Shown one piece after another: positions 14,848 through 21,760 of a stretch of 21,906 nt of DNA. Under the pieces are notes generated by a model. That model was given only the letters and a program-made list of their open reading frames with translations, searched no databases and was not told the origin of the DNA. Both the position numbers and the translations under genes were made by a program. The number at the start of each line of letters is the position of its first letter. Within the stretch, counting starts at the first letter, position 1. The DNA comes from Prolixibacteraceae bacterium (GTDB lineage Bacteria > Bacteroidota > Bacteroidia > Bacteroidales > Prolixibacteraceae), in assembly GCA_027858145.1 (NCBI GenBank), contig JAQIDF010000117.1, positions 1 to 21,906 on the forward strand. The letters run 5' to 3'.

Positions 14848-16005
14848 ATGAAGAACTTTGTCTTTTACAATCATACAAAAATATTGTTTGGGAAAGACCA
14901 GATTATGGCAATTTCTGATGAAATTCCTGAGGATTCAAAAATTTTGATGATTTACGGAGGTGGAAGTATTAAAGAAAATGGTGTCTATAATCAGGTTATT
15001 GATGCAATTTCTGGCTTTGATTATTACGAGTTTGGTGGCATTGAGCCTAACCCGTCGTATGAAAAGTGTATGAAAGCGCTTGATGTAATTGATGAATACG
15101 ATATTGATTTTCTTCTTGCCGTTGGTGGTGGTTCGGTTGTTGATGCAACTAAATTTATTGCTGCAGCTGCCTTTTTCGATGGGGAAGATCCTTGGGATAT
15201 ACTTTCACGTAATGAAGAGGTTGTAGAAGCTATGCCTCTGGGGGTTGTGCTTACATTGCCTGCAACCGGGAGCGAGATGAACGGTAACTCTGTTGTATCG
15301 AGGGTAGAATACAAAGAAAAGCTGGCTTTTACGTCATTAGAGGTTATGCCACAGTTTTCAGTGCTCGATCCCCAGGTAGTTGAATCGTTACCTAAACGTC
15401 AAATATCCAATGGTGTTGTTGATGCTTTTGTTCATGTAATTGAGCAATACCTTACTTATCCTGTGAATGCAAAAGTTCAGGATAGAATGGCTGAAGGAAT
15501 TATGCTTTCGCTTATTGAAGAAGGTCCTAAGGTTTTGGCAGATCCAACTGACTATGATTCGGCTTCAAATTATATGTGGAGCGCTACTATGGCTCTTAAT
15601 TATTTGATAGGTTCGGGTGTGCCACAGGATTGGTCTACCCATAATATCGGTCATGAAATTACGGCCCTTTATGGCGTTGATCATGCGCAAACTTTGGCTA
15701 TTGTTTTACCCGGAACAATGAAAGTGATGCGCGAATCGAAAAAAGAAAAGATTATTCAGTACGCACAGCGTGTTTGGGGTATCAATAAAGGTAGCGAAAG
15801 TGAAATTATTGATGCTGCCATCAAGAAAACAGTTGAGTTTTTTGAGATGATGGGCATTAAAACCCGCCTTAGGGATTACAACATTCCGGTTACCGTGGCC
15901 GATGAAGTGGCCGACCGGATGGAACAGCGCGGTGATGTTAATATTGGTGAAAACAAACTTGTTGGAACTGATGAAATCAGAAAAATTTTAGAAAGCAGGT
16001 ATTAA
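14848..16005 (+). CDS. iron-containing alcohol dehydrogenase, butanol dehydrogenase/YqhD type
   Basis: This 385-residue group III alcohol dehydrogenase reduces aldehydes to alcohols with NAD(P)H. The nucleotide site shows YGGGSIK (36-42) and AVGGGSVVDATKF (91-103); the GGS at 38-40 aligns with the NADPH-preferring loop of E. coli YqhD. The metal ligands are D192 and H196 (VVDAFVHVIEQY), H265 (STHNIGHE) and H279 (VDHAQTLAIV), with the same spacing as D194, H198, H267 and H281 of YqhD. It stands alone between a divergent membrane-protein gene and its own terminator. It may detoxify aldehydes or act in fermentation; the physiological substrate cannot be read from sequence. Confidence 0.93.
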   Translation: MKNFVFYNHTKILFGKDQIMAISDEIPEDSKILMIYGGGSIKENGVYNQVIDAISGFDYYEFGGIEPNPSYEKCMKALDVIDEYDIDFLLAVGGGSVVDATKFIAAAAFFDGEDPWDILSRNEEVVEAMPLGVVLTLPATGSEMNGNSVVSRVEYKEKLAFTSLEVMPQFSVLDPQVVESLPKRQISNGVVDAFVHVIEQYLTYPVNAKVQDRMAEGIMLSLIEEGPKVLADPTDYDSASNYMWSATMALNYLIGSGVPQDWSTHNIGHEITALYGVDHAQTLAIVLPGTMKVMRESKKEKIIQYAQRVWGINKGSESEIIDAAIKKTVEFFEMMGIKTRLRDYNIPVTVADEVADRMEQRGDVNIGENKLVGTDEIRKILESRY

Positions 16006-16030
16006 AAGCCTGCCCAATAAACATTATTCT

Positions 16031-16066
16031 AAAAGAGCTCTGATTTACCCGGGGCTCTTTTTTTTG
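16031..16066 (+). terminator. rho-independent terminator of the alcohol dehydrogenase gene
   Basis: The stem AAAGAGCTC (16032-16040) pairs with GGGCTCTTT (16052-16060, one G-T wobble) across an 11-base loop, followed by eight T in a row. It lies about 25 bases after the stop. Confidence 0.8.
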
Positions 16067-16099
16067 GTACGTTCTAAAAGTGCCATATCGATAAATTTT

Positions 16100-16107
16100 T
16101 ATTTTTG
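16100..16107 (+). promoter_or_regulatory. candidate -7 box for the relA-glycerate kinase-TPR operon
   Basis: TATTTTTG matches TAnnTTTG, 34 bases before the relA ATG and downstream of the preceding terminator. No clear -33 element is visible. Confidence 0.5.
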
Positions 16108-16141
16108 TAAAAACTGAAAACGCCTGATAAATCAAGAAACA

Positions 16142-18340
16142 ATGAATGATTTGGAATTGAAATATCAAAAAGAAATTAATAAATTGCTTGAAATTTGCAA
16201 TCGGAGCAGCGTGCCCATTGATATAAATAAAATTGAAAAAGCAGGCCAAAATGCATTTCAGTTATTAAAGGATTCAAAATGGGAGTCGGGTGAACCTATT
16301 ATTTTTCACTCAATTGATGTGGCTAAGGTGGTAGCTGACGATATTGGTGTTGGCACTGACTCAATTGTTGCTTCACTATTACACAATGTTTTTGAAGGAC
16401 AAAACGATAATGATGAGTTAATTCAAAAACTACCATACGAATTTGGTGATGCTGCATTTGAATTACTTGAAGGCCTGTTTAAAATAAATTCTATTGATAC
16501 CGTTAATATATCAGTTCATTCTGAAAATTTCAGAAGGTTATTAATGACACTTTCAGGCGATATTAGGGTGGTGCTGATAAAAATAGCCGACCGCCTGATT
16601 GATATGCGGAGTCTTTCAGAATTACCCCATGATTTACAATACAAATATGCAACCGAAACCTCTTATTTGTATGCTCCGTTAGCTCATCGCATGGGGCTGT
16701 ACAATGTGAAATCGGAGCTTGAAGATTTGTCGCTGAAATATCTTCGCCCGGATGATTATAATATTATTGTAAAAAAACTTGAAGAAACGACCGAAGAACG
16801 CCGCAAATTTGTTTCAGAATTTGTTAAGCCTATTGAGTCAAAATTAAAATACAGAAGCTTTAATTTTGACATGAAAGCCCGTACAAAATCAATTTATTCA
16901 ATTTGGAATAAAATGAATAAATCGGGAGTGAGCTTTGAGGAGGTCTTTGACCTTTTCGCGATACGGGTTATCCTGGATTCGAAACCTGAAAATGAAAAGT
17001 CGGATTGCTGGCAGGTGTATTCTATTGTGACTGATGAATATCAGCCGAATACAGAACGCATGCGCGACTGGATCTCTATTCCTAAGTCGAATGGCTACGA
17101 ATCGCTGCATACAACCGTAATGGGGCCACATGGGAAATGGGTAGAGGTGCAAATACGAACAACCCGAATGGACGACATTGCAGAAAGAGGTTTGGCTGCA
17201 CATTGGAAGTACAAAGGGGGAAAAGGAAATGATGATTTGGATCATTGGTTGTCGAACATTCGTGAAATACTCGAAAATCCTGAAGGTGACCCTAATGTGC
17301 TTCTCGAAGAGTTCAAAACAAATATTTACGAGGATGAGCTTTTTGTATTTACCCCAAAAGGTGATTTGAGGAAGCTCACTGCCGGTGCTACAATTCTCGA
17401 TTTCGCTTATGATATCCATTCCGACCTTGGCGACCACTGTGTAGGTGGTAAAGTGAACAACCGAAAGGTTACAATTAAGCACAAATTAAAAAACGGGGAT
17501 CAAGTTTCAATTGAGACATCCAATAATCAGAAGCCAAAGCTCGACTGGCTCGATTTCGTTGCTACATCAAAGGCTAAAAGCCGAATAAAATCAAGCTTAA
17601 ACGAAGAAAAGAAACGAGAAGCTGAGAATGGTAAGGAAATTGTAAAACGTAAATTCAAAAACTGGAAAATAGATTATACCGATGAGGTGATTCGTACATT
17701 GCTTTCTGCCCTGAATATGAAATCGGCCCAGGATATGTATTATGCTGTGGCTGCCGGTAAAATTGAAGCTCTTGAGCTGAAAAGTATTATAAAAGGCAAA
17801 GAGGAAGAGGAAGATAAAGCCAAAGATGTACTGGGCGAGTTGTTGCCCAAAAAAGAGATTGAGCAACTTTCGTTTGATAACAGTGAAGAGTTTCTGGTTA
17901 TCGATAACAATCTTAAAAATGTACATTACAAGCTGGCTCAATGTTGTAATCCTATTTTTGGCGATAAAATATTTGGCTTTATTACGATACGCGAGGGTAT
18001 AAAAATTCACCGTGAAAATTGTCCTAATGCTAAACAAATGCGTGAGCGCTATCCTTATCGGTTTATCAAAGCAAAGTGGCATGAAACGAAACAAAACAAT
18101 TCGTTTCAGGCTACTATTCACCTTGTAGGTTCCGACAGGCTGGGGATTATTGGCGATATTTCATATATCATAGCTAAGGATGTTGGGGTACAAATGCGCT
18201 CAATAAATATCGATTCAAAAAACGGTTCGTTTGAAGGAGTATTGAGGGTATATGTAAATGATATTGAGCATCTTGAATTTTTGATGAATAAGCTCCAAAG
18301 TATAAAGGGTATCGAGTTTGTTACAAGAGGCGATTTTTAA
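16142..18340 (+). CDS. relA: long RelA/SpoT homologue, (p)ppGpp synthetase with degenerate hydrolase domain
   Basis: This 732-residue cytosolic stringent-response enzyme makes (p)ppGpp. Domain order is HD hydrolase (about 30-190), synthetase (about 225-350), TGS (about 386-447), helical and zinc-finger/CC region (HYKLAQCCNP at 585-594, C617), and ACT (about 645-732). The synthetase looks intact: FDLFAIRVIL with D260, NGYESLHTTV (307-316), EVQIRT with E325, and AERGLAAHWKYK. The substrate loop reads RMRD (296-299), closer to the RxKD of bifunctional enzymes than to the ExDD of RelA. The HD domain keeps H56, H81 and D140, but the HD pair is H81-N82, the following ED is E85-G86, and the HNMR asparagine is D144. 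Hydrolysis is therefore probably lost. It starts a run with glycerate kinase (3-base gap). Confidence 0.93.
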   Translation: MNDLELKYQKEINKLLEICNRSSVPIDINKIEKAGQNAFQLLKDSKWESGEPIIFHSIDVAKVVADDIGVGTDSIVASLLHNVFEGQNDNDELIQKLPYEFGDAAFELLEGLFKINSIDTVNISVHSENFRRLLMTLSGDIRVVLIKIADRLIDMRSLSELPHDLQYKYATETSYLYAPLAHRMGLYNVKSELEDLSLKYLRPDDYNIIVKKLEETTEERRKFVSEFVKPIESKLKYRSFNFDMKARTKSIYSIWNKMNKSGVSFEEVFDLFAIRVILDSKPENEKSDCWQVYSIVTDEYQPNTERMRDWISIPKSNGYESLHTTVMGPHGKWVEVQIRTTRMDDIAERGLAAHWKYKGGKGNDDLDHWLSNIREILENPEGDPNVLLEEFKTNIYEDELFVFTPKGDLRKLTAGATILDFAYDIHSDLGDHCVGGKVNNRKVTIKHKLKNGDQVSIETSNNQKPKLDWLDFVATSKAKSRIKSSLNEEKKREAENGKEIVKRKFKNWKIDYTDEVIRTLLSALNMKSAQDMYYAVAAGKIEALELKSIIKGKEEEEDKAKDVLGELLPKKEIEQLSFDNSEEFLVIDNNLKNVHYKLAQCCNPIFGDKIFGFITIREGIKIHRENCPNAKQMRERYPYRFIKAKWHETKQNNSFQATIHLVGSDRLGIIGDISYIIAKDVGVQMRSINIDSKNGSFEGVLRVYVNDIEHLEFLMNKLQSIKGIEFVTRGDF

Positions 18341-18343
18341 TTG

Positions 18344-19462
18344 ATGAAGAAAACCAAGTTATTAGTTGCACCAAATAGCATGAAAGGCTCTCTTTCGGCT
18401 TTAGATTTTGCCAATGCTATTGGCGAAGGGGTCAAAGAAGCTGGTGTGTCTGAAATTGTAAAAATACCGTTGGCCGATGGTGGCGATGGTACAGCAACGG
18501 TTTTGGCTGCCTACTATGATGCACGGTATGTTTCATGTGAGGTTCATGATCCTTTAATGCGAATAATTGATTCTGGATATTTTATTGCTGGAGATATTGC
18601 CATAATTGAGATGGCAATGGCTTCAGGGCTCAAGTTGCTTTCTCCCGGAGAATACTCACCAATGAAGGCAACCAGTTTTGGAACAGGTGAACTCATTTGT
18701 CAGGCTGTGAAAAACGGTGCAAAAGAGATCATACTTTGTGTAGGGGGTAGTGCCACGGTCGATGCAGGAATGGGGGCATTAATGGCTCTTGGTATAAAAT
18801 TCTTCAATGGGCGTGAATTTTTACAGACAGCTGATGGTGAAAATATGGCAAATGTTGTTTCTATCGATTCATCTGAAGCTGTTGGTTTTTTGGATGGGAT
18901 TGAACTGAAGATTTTATGTGATGTAAAAAACCCGCTGCTTGGGCCGAAAGGGGCTGCCAAAGTTTTTGCACCACAAAAAGGTGCAGATGGTCAAATAGTT
19001 AATAGGCTTAGTAAAAATTTGTCATTGTGGGCCGGAGTTTTGTGTCAGGAAACCGGAATAGATGTTTCGCTTATGGAATCGGGTGGGGCAGCCGGTGGTA
19101 TAGTTGCTTCTTTCTCGGCACTTTTTAATGCAGTGTTAATTGACGGTGCCAGTTTTTTACTTGACAAAACAGGTTTTTATGAGAAAGCCAAATGGGCTGA
19201 TTTTATTATTACAGGTGAGGGAAAGATTGATAAATCAACACTTCATGGTAAACTGCCGGGGGCTGTTTTAAATTTTGGAATGAAAATTGATAAGCCTGTG
19301 ATAGGTATTTGTGGTTTCAATGCTTTAACCGGTAATGCTGGTTTTTACCGAATATTTTCGTTAACCGACAATGTTCGTGAAATTGAAAATACAATGTCAT
19401 ACGCATATGAGAAAGTTCTGTCCCTTGTTAGAAAAGAAATAGGAAAGGAGTTATATGAGTGA
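18344..19462 (+). CDS. glycerate kinase (GlxK/GarK family)
   Basis: This 372-residue kinase phosphorylates D-glycerate with ATP to a phosphoglycerate, feeding lower glycolysis from glyoxylate, serine or sugar-acid breakdown. Family motifs are VAPNSMKGSLSA (8-19), PLADGGDGT (42-50), VGGSATVDAGMG (about 133-144) and ITGEGKIDKSTLHGK (about 290-304). I use ATG 18344, three bases after the relA stop; an in-frame TTG at 18341 directly abuts it. Its last 8 bases overlap the next gene. Whether the product is 2- or 3-phosphoglycerate cannot be settled by eye, though most members of this family make 2-phosphoglycerate. Confidence 0.92.
   Translation: MKKTKLLVAPNSMKGSLSALDFANAIGEGVKEAGVSEIVKIPLADGGDGTATVLAAYYDARYVSCEVHDPLMRIIDSGYFIAGDIAIIEMAMASGLKLLSPGEYSPMKATSFGTGELICQAVKNGAKEIILCVGGSATVDAGMGALMALGIKFFNGREFLQTADGENMANVVSIDSSEAVGFLDGIELKILCDVKNPLLGPKGAAKVFAPQKGADGQIVNRLSKNLSLWAGVLCQETGIDVSLMESGGAAGGIVASFSALFNAVLIDGASFLLDKTGFYEKAKWADFIITGEGKIDKSTLHGKLPGAVLNFGMKIDKPVIGICGFNALTGNAGFYRIFSLTDNVREIENTMSYAYEKVLSLVRKEIGKELYE
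19444..19450 (+). promoter_or_regulatory. strong Shine-Dalgarno for the small TPR gene
   Basis: AAAGGAG lies 4 bases before the ATG at 19455, inside the end of the glycerate kinase gene. Such sites are uncommon among the other starts in this window, and it fixes the start of this overlapping gene. Confidence 0.7.
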
Positions 19463-19736
19463 ATCAGAATTGAAAAATGCTAATTTTGCTTTTTCTAAAG
19501 GTGAACTTGATCAATGTTTAGTGTACACTAATAATTTGCTGGAGGGTAATAGGTTTGATGGTGAAGCCTTAATGTTGCAGGCAAAAGTTTATTATAAAAA
19601 GCAAAACTTTGGTGCAGCATTGAACTGTATAAACAGAATTTTGGAAAAAGAAAAAAGTAACGAAATCGCTTTAAATTATAAAGAAATGATTACTAATATA
19701 ATCTCTTTTTGGAATAAAGATCATTATAATCCTTAA
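19455..19736 (+). CDS. small TPR-like protein
   Basis: This 93-residue soluble protein consists almost entirely of paired amphipathic helices. The pattern ANFAFSKGELDQCLVYTNNLL (residues 9-29, read in two helices) followed by ALMLQAKVYYKKQNFGAALNCI fits two tetratricopeptide repeats, as does the conserved A-x-x-x-x-x-x-x-x-Y-A-L-like spacing. It has no signal peptide or membrane segment. It overlaps glycerate kinase by 8 bases with a good ribosome-binding site, so it is probably translated together with the upstream operon. TPR modules bind other proteins; its partner is unknown. Confidence 0.75.
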   Translation: MSESELKNANFAFSKGELDQCLVYTNNLLEGNRFDGEALMLQAKVYYKKQNFGAALNCINRILEKEKSNEIALNYKEMITNIISFWNKDHYNP

Positions 19737-19799
19737 GGGGGTGAAGTTTATAAATATTAAAAAATGTAAAAAACAATTATGGTAAAATTTCTTTTTCGT

Positions 19800-19807
19800 T
19801 ATATTTG
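19800..19807 (+). promoter_or_regulatory. candidate -7 box for the secreted TPR gene
   Basis: TATATTTG is a full match to TAnnTTTG. It predicts a transcript start near 19814 and a leader of about 50 bases. Confidence 0.55.
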
Positions 19808-19820
19808 AGCGCCAATAAGA

Positions 19821-19862
19821 ATGAAAACAATTATAAATCATAAATTTAAAAAAGGAGTTTAA
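19821..19862 (+). CDS. possible 13-codon leader peptide before the secreted TPR gene
   Basis: ATG at 19821 opens MKTIINHKFKKGV and stops at 19860-19862, one base before the ATG of the TPR gene. The peptide has no known match to me and no ribosome-binding site of its own. It may be chance in AT-rich DNA, or a coupled leader on a nearly leaderless transcript. Confidence 0.25.
   Translation: MKTIINHKFKKGV
19851..19857 (+). promoter_or_regulatory. strong Shine-Dalgarno for the secreted TPR gene
   Basis: AAAGGAG lies 6 bases before the ATG at 19864. It is an unusually good site for a Bacteroidota gene and suggests high translation. Confidence 0.7.
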
Positions 19863-19863
19863 T

Positions 19864-20673
19864 ATGAAAAGAATAATTTTAGCTGTCGTAATGATTACGT
19901 TTTTTGCAACATCATTTGCTCAGGATCTAAGTGAGGGGTTGAAGGCTAAGAATGCAGGAAACGAAGCATACAGAAATAAAAATTATGTAGAAGCAATTGG
20001 AAGCTGGGAGGCATATTTCAATTCAGGAGAAGAAGGTGCGGCAGAGGATGCCAATACGCAAAAACTTTATAAAAGGAGTTTTAAGTATGCTGCCTCTAAT
20101 TTAATGAAGGCAAAGAATTATAGCAAAGCTTACGATTATTTCAAGCAGTACCGTGAAAAAGGTGATGAAGAGGCTAAAACCGATGGAAAAACTGCTTATT
20201 ACATGGCTTATTGTGCCAATAAAATGGATAAAGAGGATGTAGCTTTGAGTCATTATCAGGAAGCTGTTGAATTAGGATATCGCGAAGATGTTTCGATGCT
20301 TTATATGGCTAACATTTATAAAAAGAATGATGATGAGCAAAAGATGATAAGCACATTAAAGAAAGCGCTTGCTGAGTATCCTAAGAGTAAGTACCGCTCT
20401 AAAATGTTGGATATGCTTACCATTCCAATGTTAAAAGAAGCCGCTAAACCGTTCAACGCAGCGAATGAATTAGCTAAAGCCGCATCTACTGGCGATCCTA
20501 ATAGCTACATTGCAAATATGTCGAAAGCTGTAGCTCAATTCAAAGAGGCTAAGCCTAAGTTTGAAGAAGTATTAAAAGTAGACCCTAAGAATGAACAAGC
20601 TAAAACTTATATTGATGCTTGTAATGATAATATAAATTCATTCAACCAGTATAAGGATAGTTTAGATAACTAA
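19864..20673 (+). CDS. secreted TPR-repeat protein
   Basis: This 269-residue protein starts with a clear signal peptide (MKRIILAVVMITFFATSFAQ, cleavage after Q20), so it is exported to the periplasm or outer membrane face. Residues about 27-175 carry TPR-like helical pairs: GNEAYRNKNYVEAIGSWEAY, NLMKAKNYSKAYDYFKQYRE, ANKMDKEDVALSHYQEAVEL and ANIYKKNDDEQKMISTLKKAL. A further pair lies near the C terminus (AKPKFEEVLKVDPKNEQAK). It has its own promoter box, a strong ribosome-binding site and a terminator, so it is a single-gene unit. The strong signals suggest an abundant envelope scaffold, but no specific function can be assigned. Confidence 0.85.
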   Translation: MKRIILAVVMITFFATSFAQDLSEGLKAKNAGNEAYRNKNYVEAIGSWEAYFNSGEEGAAEDANTQKLYKRSFKYAASNLMKAKNYSKAYDYFKQYREKGDEEAKTDGKTAYYMAYCANKMDKEDVALSHYQEAVELGYREDVSMLYMANIYKKNDDEQKMISTLKKALAEYPKSKYRSKMLDMLTIPMLKEAAKPFNAANELAKAASTGDPNSYIANMSKAVAQFKEAKPKFEEVLKVDPKNEQAKTYIDACNDNINSFNQYKDSLDN

Positions 20674-20689
20674 TATTTGTTGTTATAAA

Positions 20690-20727
20690 TAAAAACCCGG
20701 TAATGAGTTGTCATTGCCGGGTTTTTT
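20690..20727. terminator. bidirectional rho-independent terminator
   Basis: The stem ACCCGGTAATGA (20695-20706) pairs with TCATTGCCGGGT (20711-20722, one G-T wobble) over a GTTG loop. It has T-runs in both directions and separates the TPR gene from the convergent gntR gene. Confidence 0.9.
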
Positions 20728-20730
20728 ATG

Positions 20731-21447
20731 TTAAAATGTACCGTATAACGTATAGTTTTCAGTATTACAATATACCTGGCTATAGAAATAAAAATCAGGT
20801 TTGTTGGTGGCAATTTTCCTATTCAATTGTAAAATTGGATGTCCCTGTTTTACGTTGAAGAATTTTTGCAGGCGTTCATCAGCTGTAATGGCTAGCAATT
20901 TTTGTTCGCCGCCTTTTACTTCTATCTGGTAATTTGTTCGAAGAATATCAAATAACGACTTGTTTTCAAACTTTTTTTGCGTGAACCTTGGCAGGTTAAT
21001 GTTGGGGATCATGGTAACATCGAAAAATACCGGTGAATTATTTATTAATCTCAGGCGTTCAAGGTAGAGGCATCCATGCTCTTTTTCTACATCGGTTAAT
21101 TGAAAAGTGAAGGCTGTATTCCATTCTCGTAGTTCAGGTCCTTCAATTATCTTAGTGATGAGGTTTTCCTGCCCAATGGCAGAAGTGGTTCCCGAAAAAG
21201 AAAGAATACCAATACCGCTAGGTATGCCCTTGACAATACTCCCTTTTCCTTGTCGGCGTGTTATGTAACCTTCAGTGCTCAGCCTTTCCAAGGCTTTACG
21301 TACTGTCGGTCGGGTAGCATTGTGCATTTTACAAAGCTGATTTTCAGAGGCAAGCATGTCATTTTTTTTATAAACCCCTTCGGTGATGTTCTTTCTAATG
21401 CTTTCGTATATTTTTTTGTGTATTGGTAGTTCGTTTGATTTTGCCAT
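20731..21447 (-). CDS. GntR-family (HutC/UTRA) transcriptional repressor
   Basis: This 238-residue regulator has an N-terminal winged-helix domain (about 8-75: IHKKIYESIRKNITEGVY, then SENQLCKMHNATRPTVRKAL and LSTEGYITRRQGKGSIV). A C-terminal UTRA ligand-binding domain follows (about 85-235: LYLERLRLINNSPVFFDVTMIP, then ILQLNRKI and FYFYSQVYCN). HutC-type GntR proteins usually repress neighbouring catabolic genes and release DNA on binding a small metabolite. The gene is divergent from a lipoyl-domain E2 gene across a 313-base region with repeated operator-like sites. The likely targets are that gene and itself. The ligand is not readable from sequence. Confidence 0.93.
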   Translation of the reverse strand: MAKSNELPIHKKIYESIRKNITEGVYKKNDMLASENQLCKMHNATRPTVRKALERLSTEGYITRRQGKGSIVKGIPSGIGILSFSGTTSAIGQENLITKIIEGPELREWNTAFTFQLTDVEKEHGCLYLERLRLINNSPVFFDVTMIPNINLPRFTQKKFENKSLFDILRTNYQIEVKGGEQKLLAITADERLQKFFNVKQGHPILQLNRKIATNKPDFYFYSQVYCNTENYTLYGTF

Positions 21448-21488
21448 AGTGTAAATCTGAATTTGTTACAATCATCTGCAGGCAAATG

Positions 21489-21497
21489 TTGTAAATA
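21489..21497 (+). promoter_or_regulatory. operator-like half site TTGTAAATA
   Basis: This 9-mer equals the core of the palindrome at 21661-21676. It lies just downstream of the predicted gntR transcript start, so a bound repressor could block gntR itself. Confidence 0.4.
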
Positions 21498-21498
21498 T

Positions 21499-21540
21499 TG
21501 TAAAAACAAAGATAGAATAATTTATGTATTTGTTTTTACA
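21499..21540. repeat. 12-bp inverted repeat over the gntR promoter
   Basis: TGTAAAAACAAA (21499-21510) and its perfect reverse complement TTTGTTTTTACA (21529-21540) are 18 bases apart, with arm centres 30 bp apart, about three helical turns. One arm overlaps the gntR -7 box and the other its -33 region. Confidence 0.6.
21507..21514 (-). promoter_or_regulatory. candidate -7 box for gntR
   Basis: On the minus strand this reads TATCTTTG, a full TAnnTTTG match, 60 bases before the gntR ATG. It overlaps the left arm of the inverted repeat. Confidence 0.5.
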
Positions 21541-21549
21541 TTTAAGTAA

Positions 21550-21565
21550 TGATGTATTTACAAGT
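21550..21565. promoter_or_regulatory. candidate GntR operator, imperfect copy
   Basis: TGATGTATTTACAAGT matches the reverse complement of the perfect palindrome at 21661 in 13 of 16 positions; the three mismatches are all at one end. Confidence 0.5.
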
Positions 21566-21660
21566 TGCAATTATTAATTGATGTTTATAATGTTCAAAGT
21601 GCAGAAAAACAGAGTTGTAGGGTGTTTTTTATCTTTTTTGTGTAGAATAGTAAAAAAACA

Positions 21661-21676
21661 ACTTGTAAATACAAGT
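21661..21676. promoter_or_regulatory. candidate GntR operator, near-perfect palindrome
   Basis: ACTTGTA-AA-TACAAGT has 7-bp arms around a 2-base centre, the size expected for a GntR dimer. It covers the TTG (21663-21665) that sits 20 bases before the -7 box of the E2 gene, so binding would exclude RNA polymerase. Confidence 0.6.
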
Positions 21677-21685
21677 AATGTTGTC

Positions 21686-21693
21686 TAGATTTG
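21686..21693 (+). promoter_or_regulatory. candidate -7 box for the E2 gene
   Basis: TAGATTTG is a full TAnnTTTG match, with a TTG 20 bases upstream at 21663-21665, giving the best -33/-7 pair in the window. The leader to the ATG would be about 60 bases. Confidence 0.6.
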
Positions 21694-21760
21694 TAGTGCT
21701 TATTCAAATTAGGAATAGTTTTAAGTGTTTTGAATCACATTTTAAAGAATTTACAGATAT

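Noticed and set aside
19731..19740. CCTTAAGG palindrome at the end of the small TPR gene considered as a terminator
   Set aside because: The stem has no loop, overlaps the stop codon and is not followed by a T-run.
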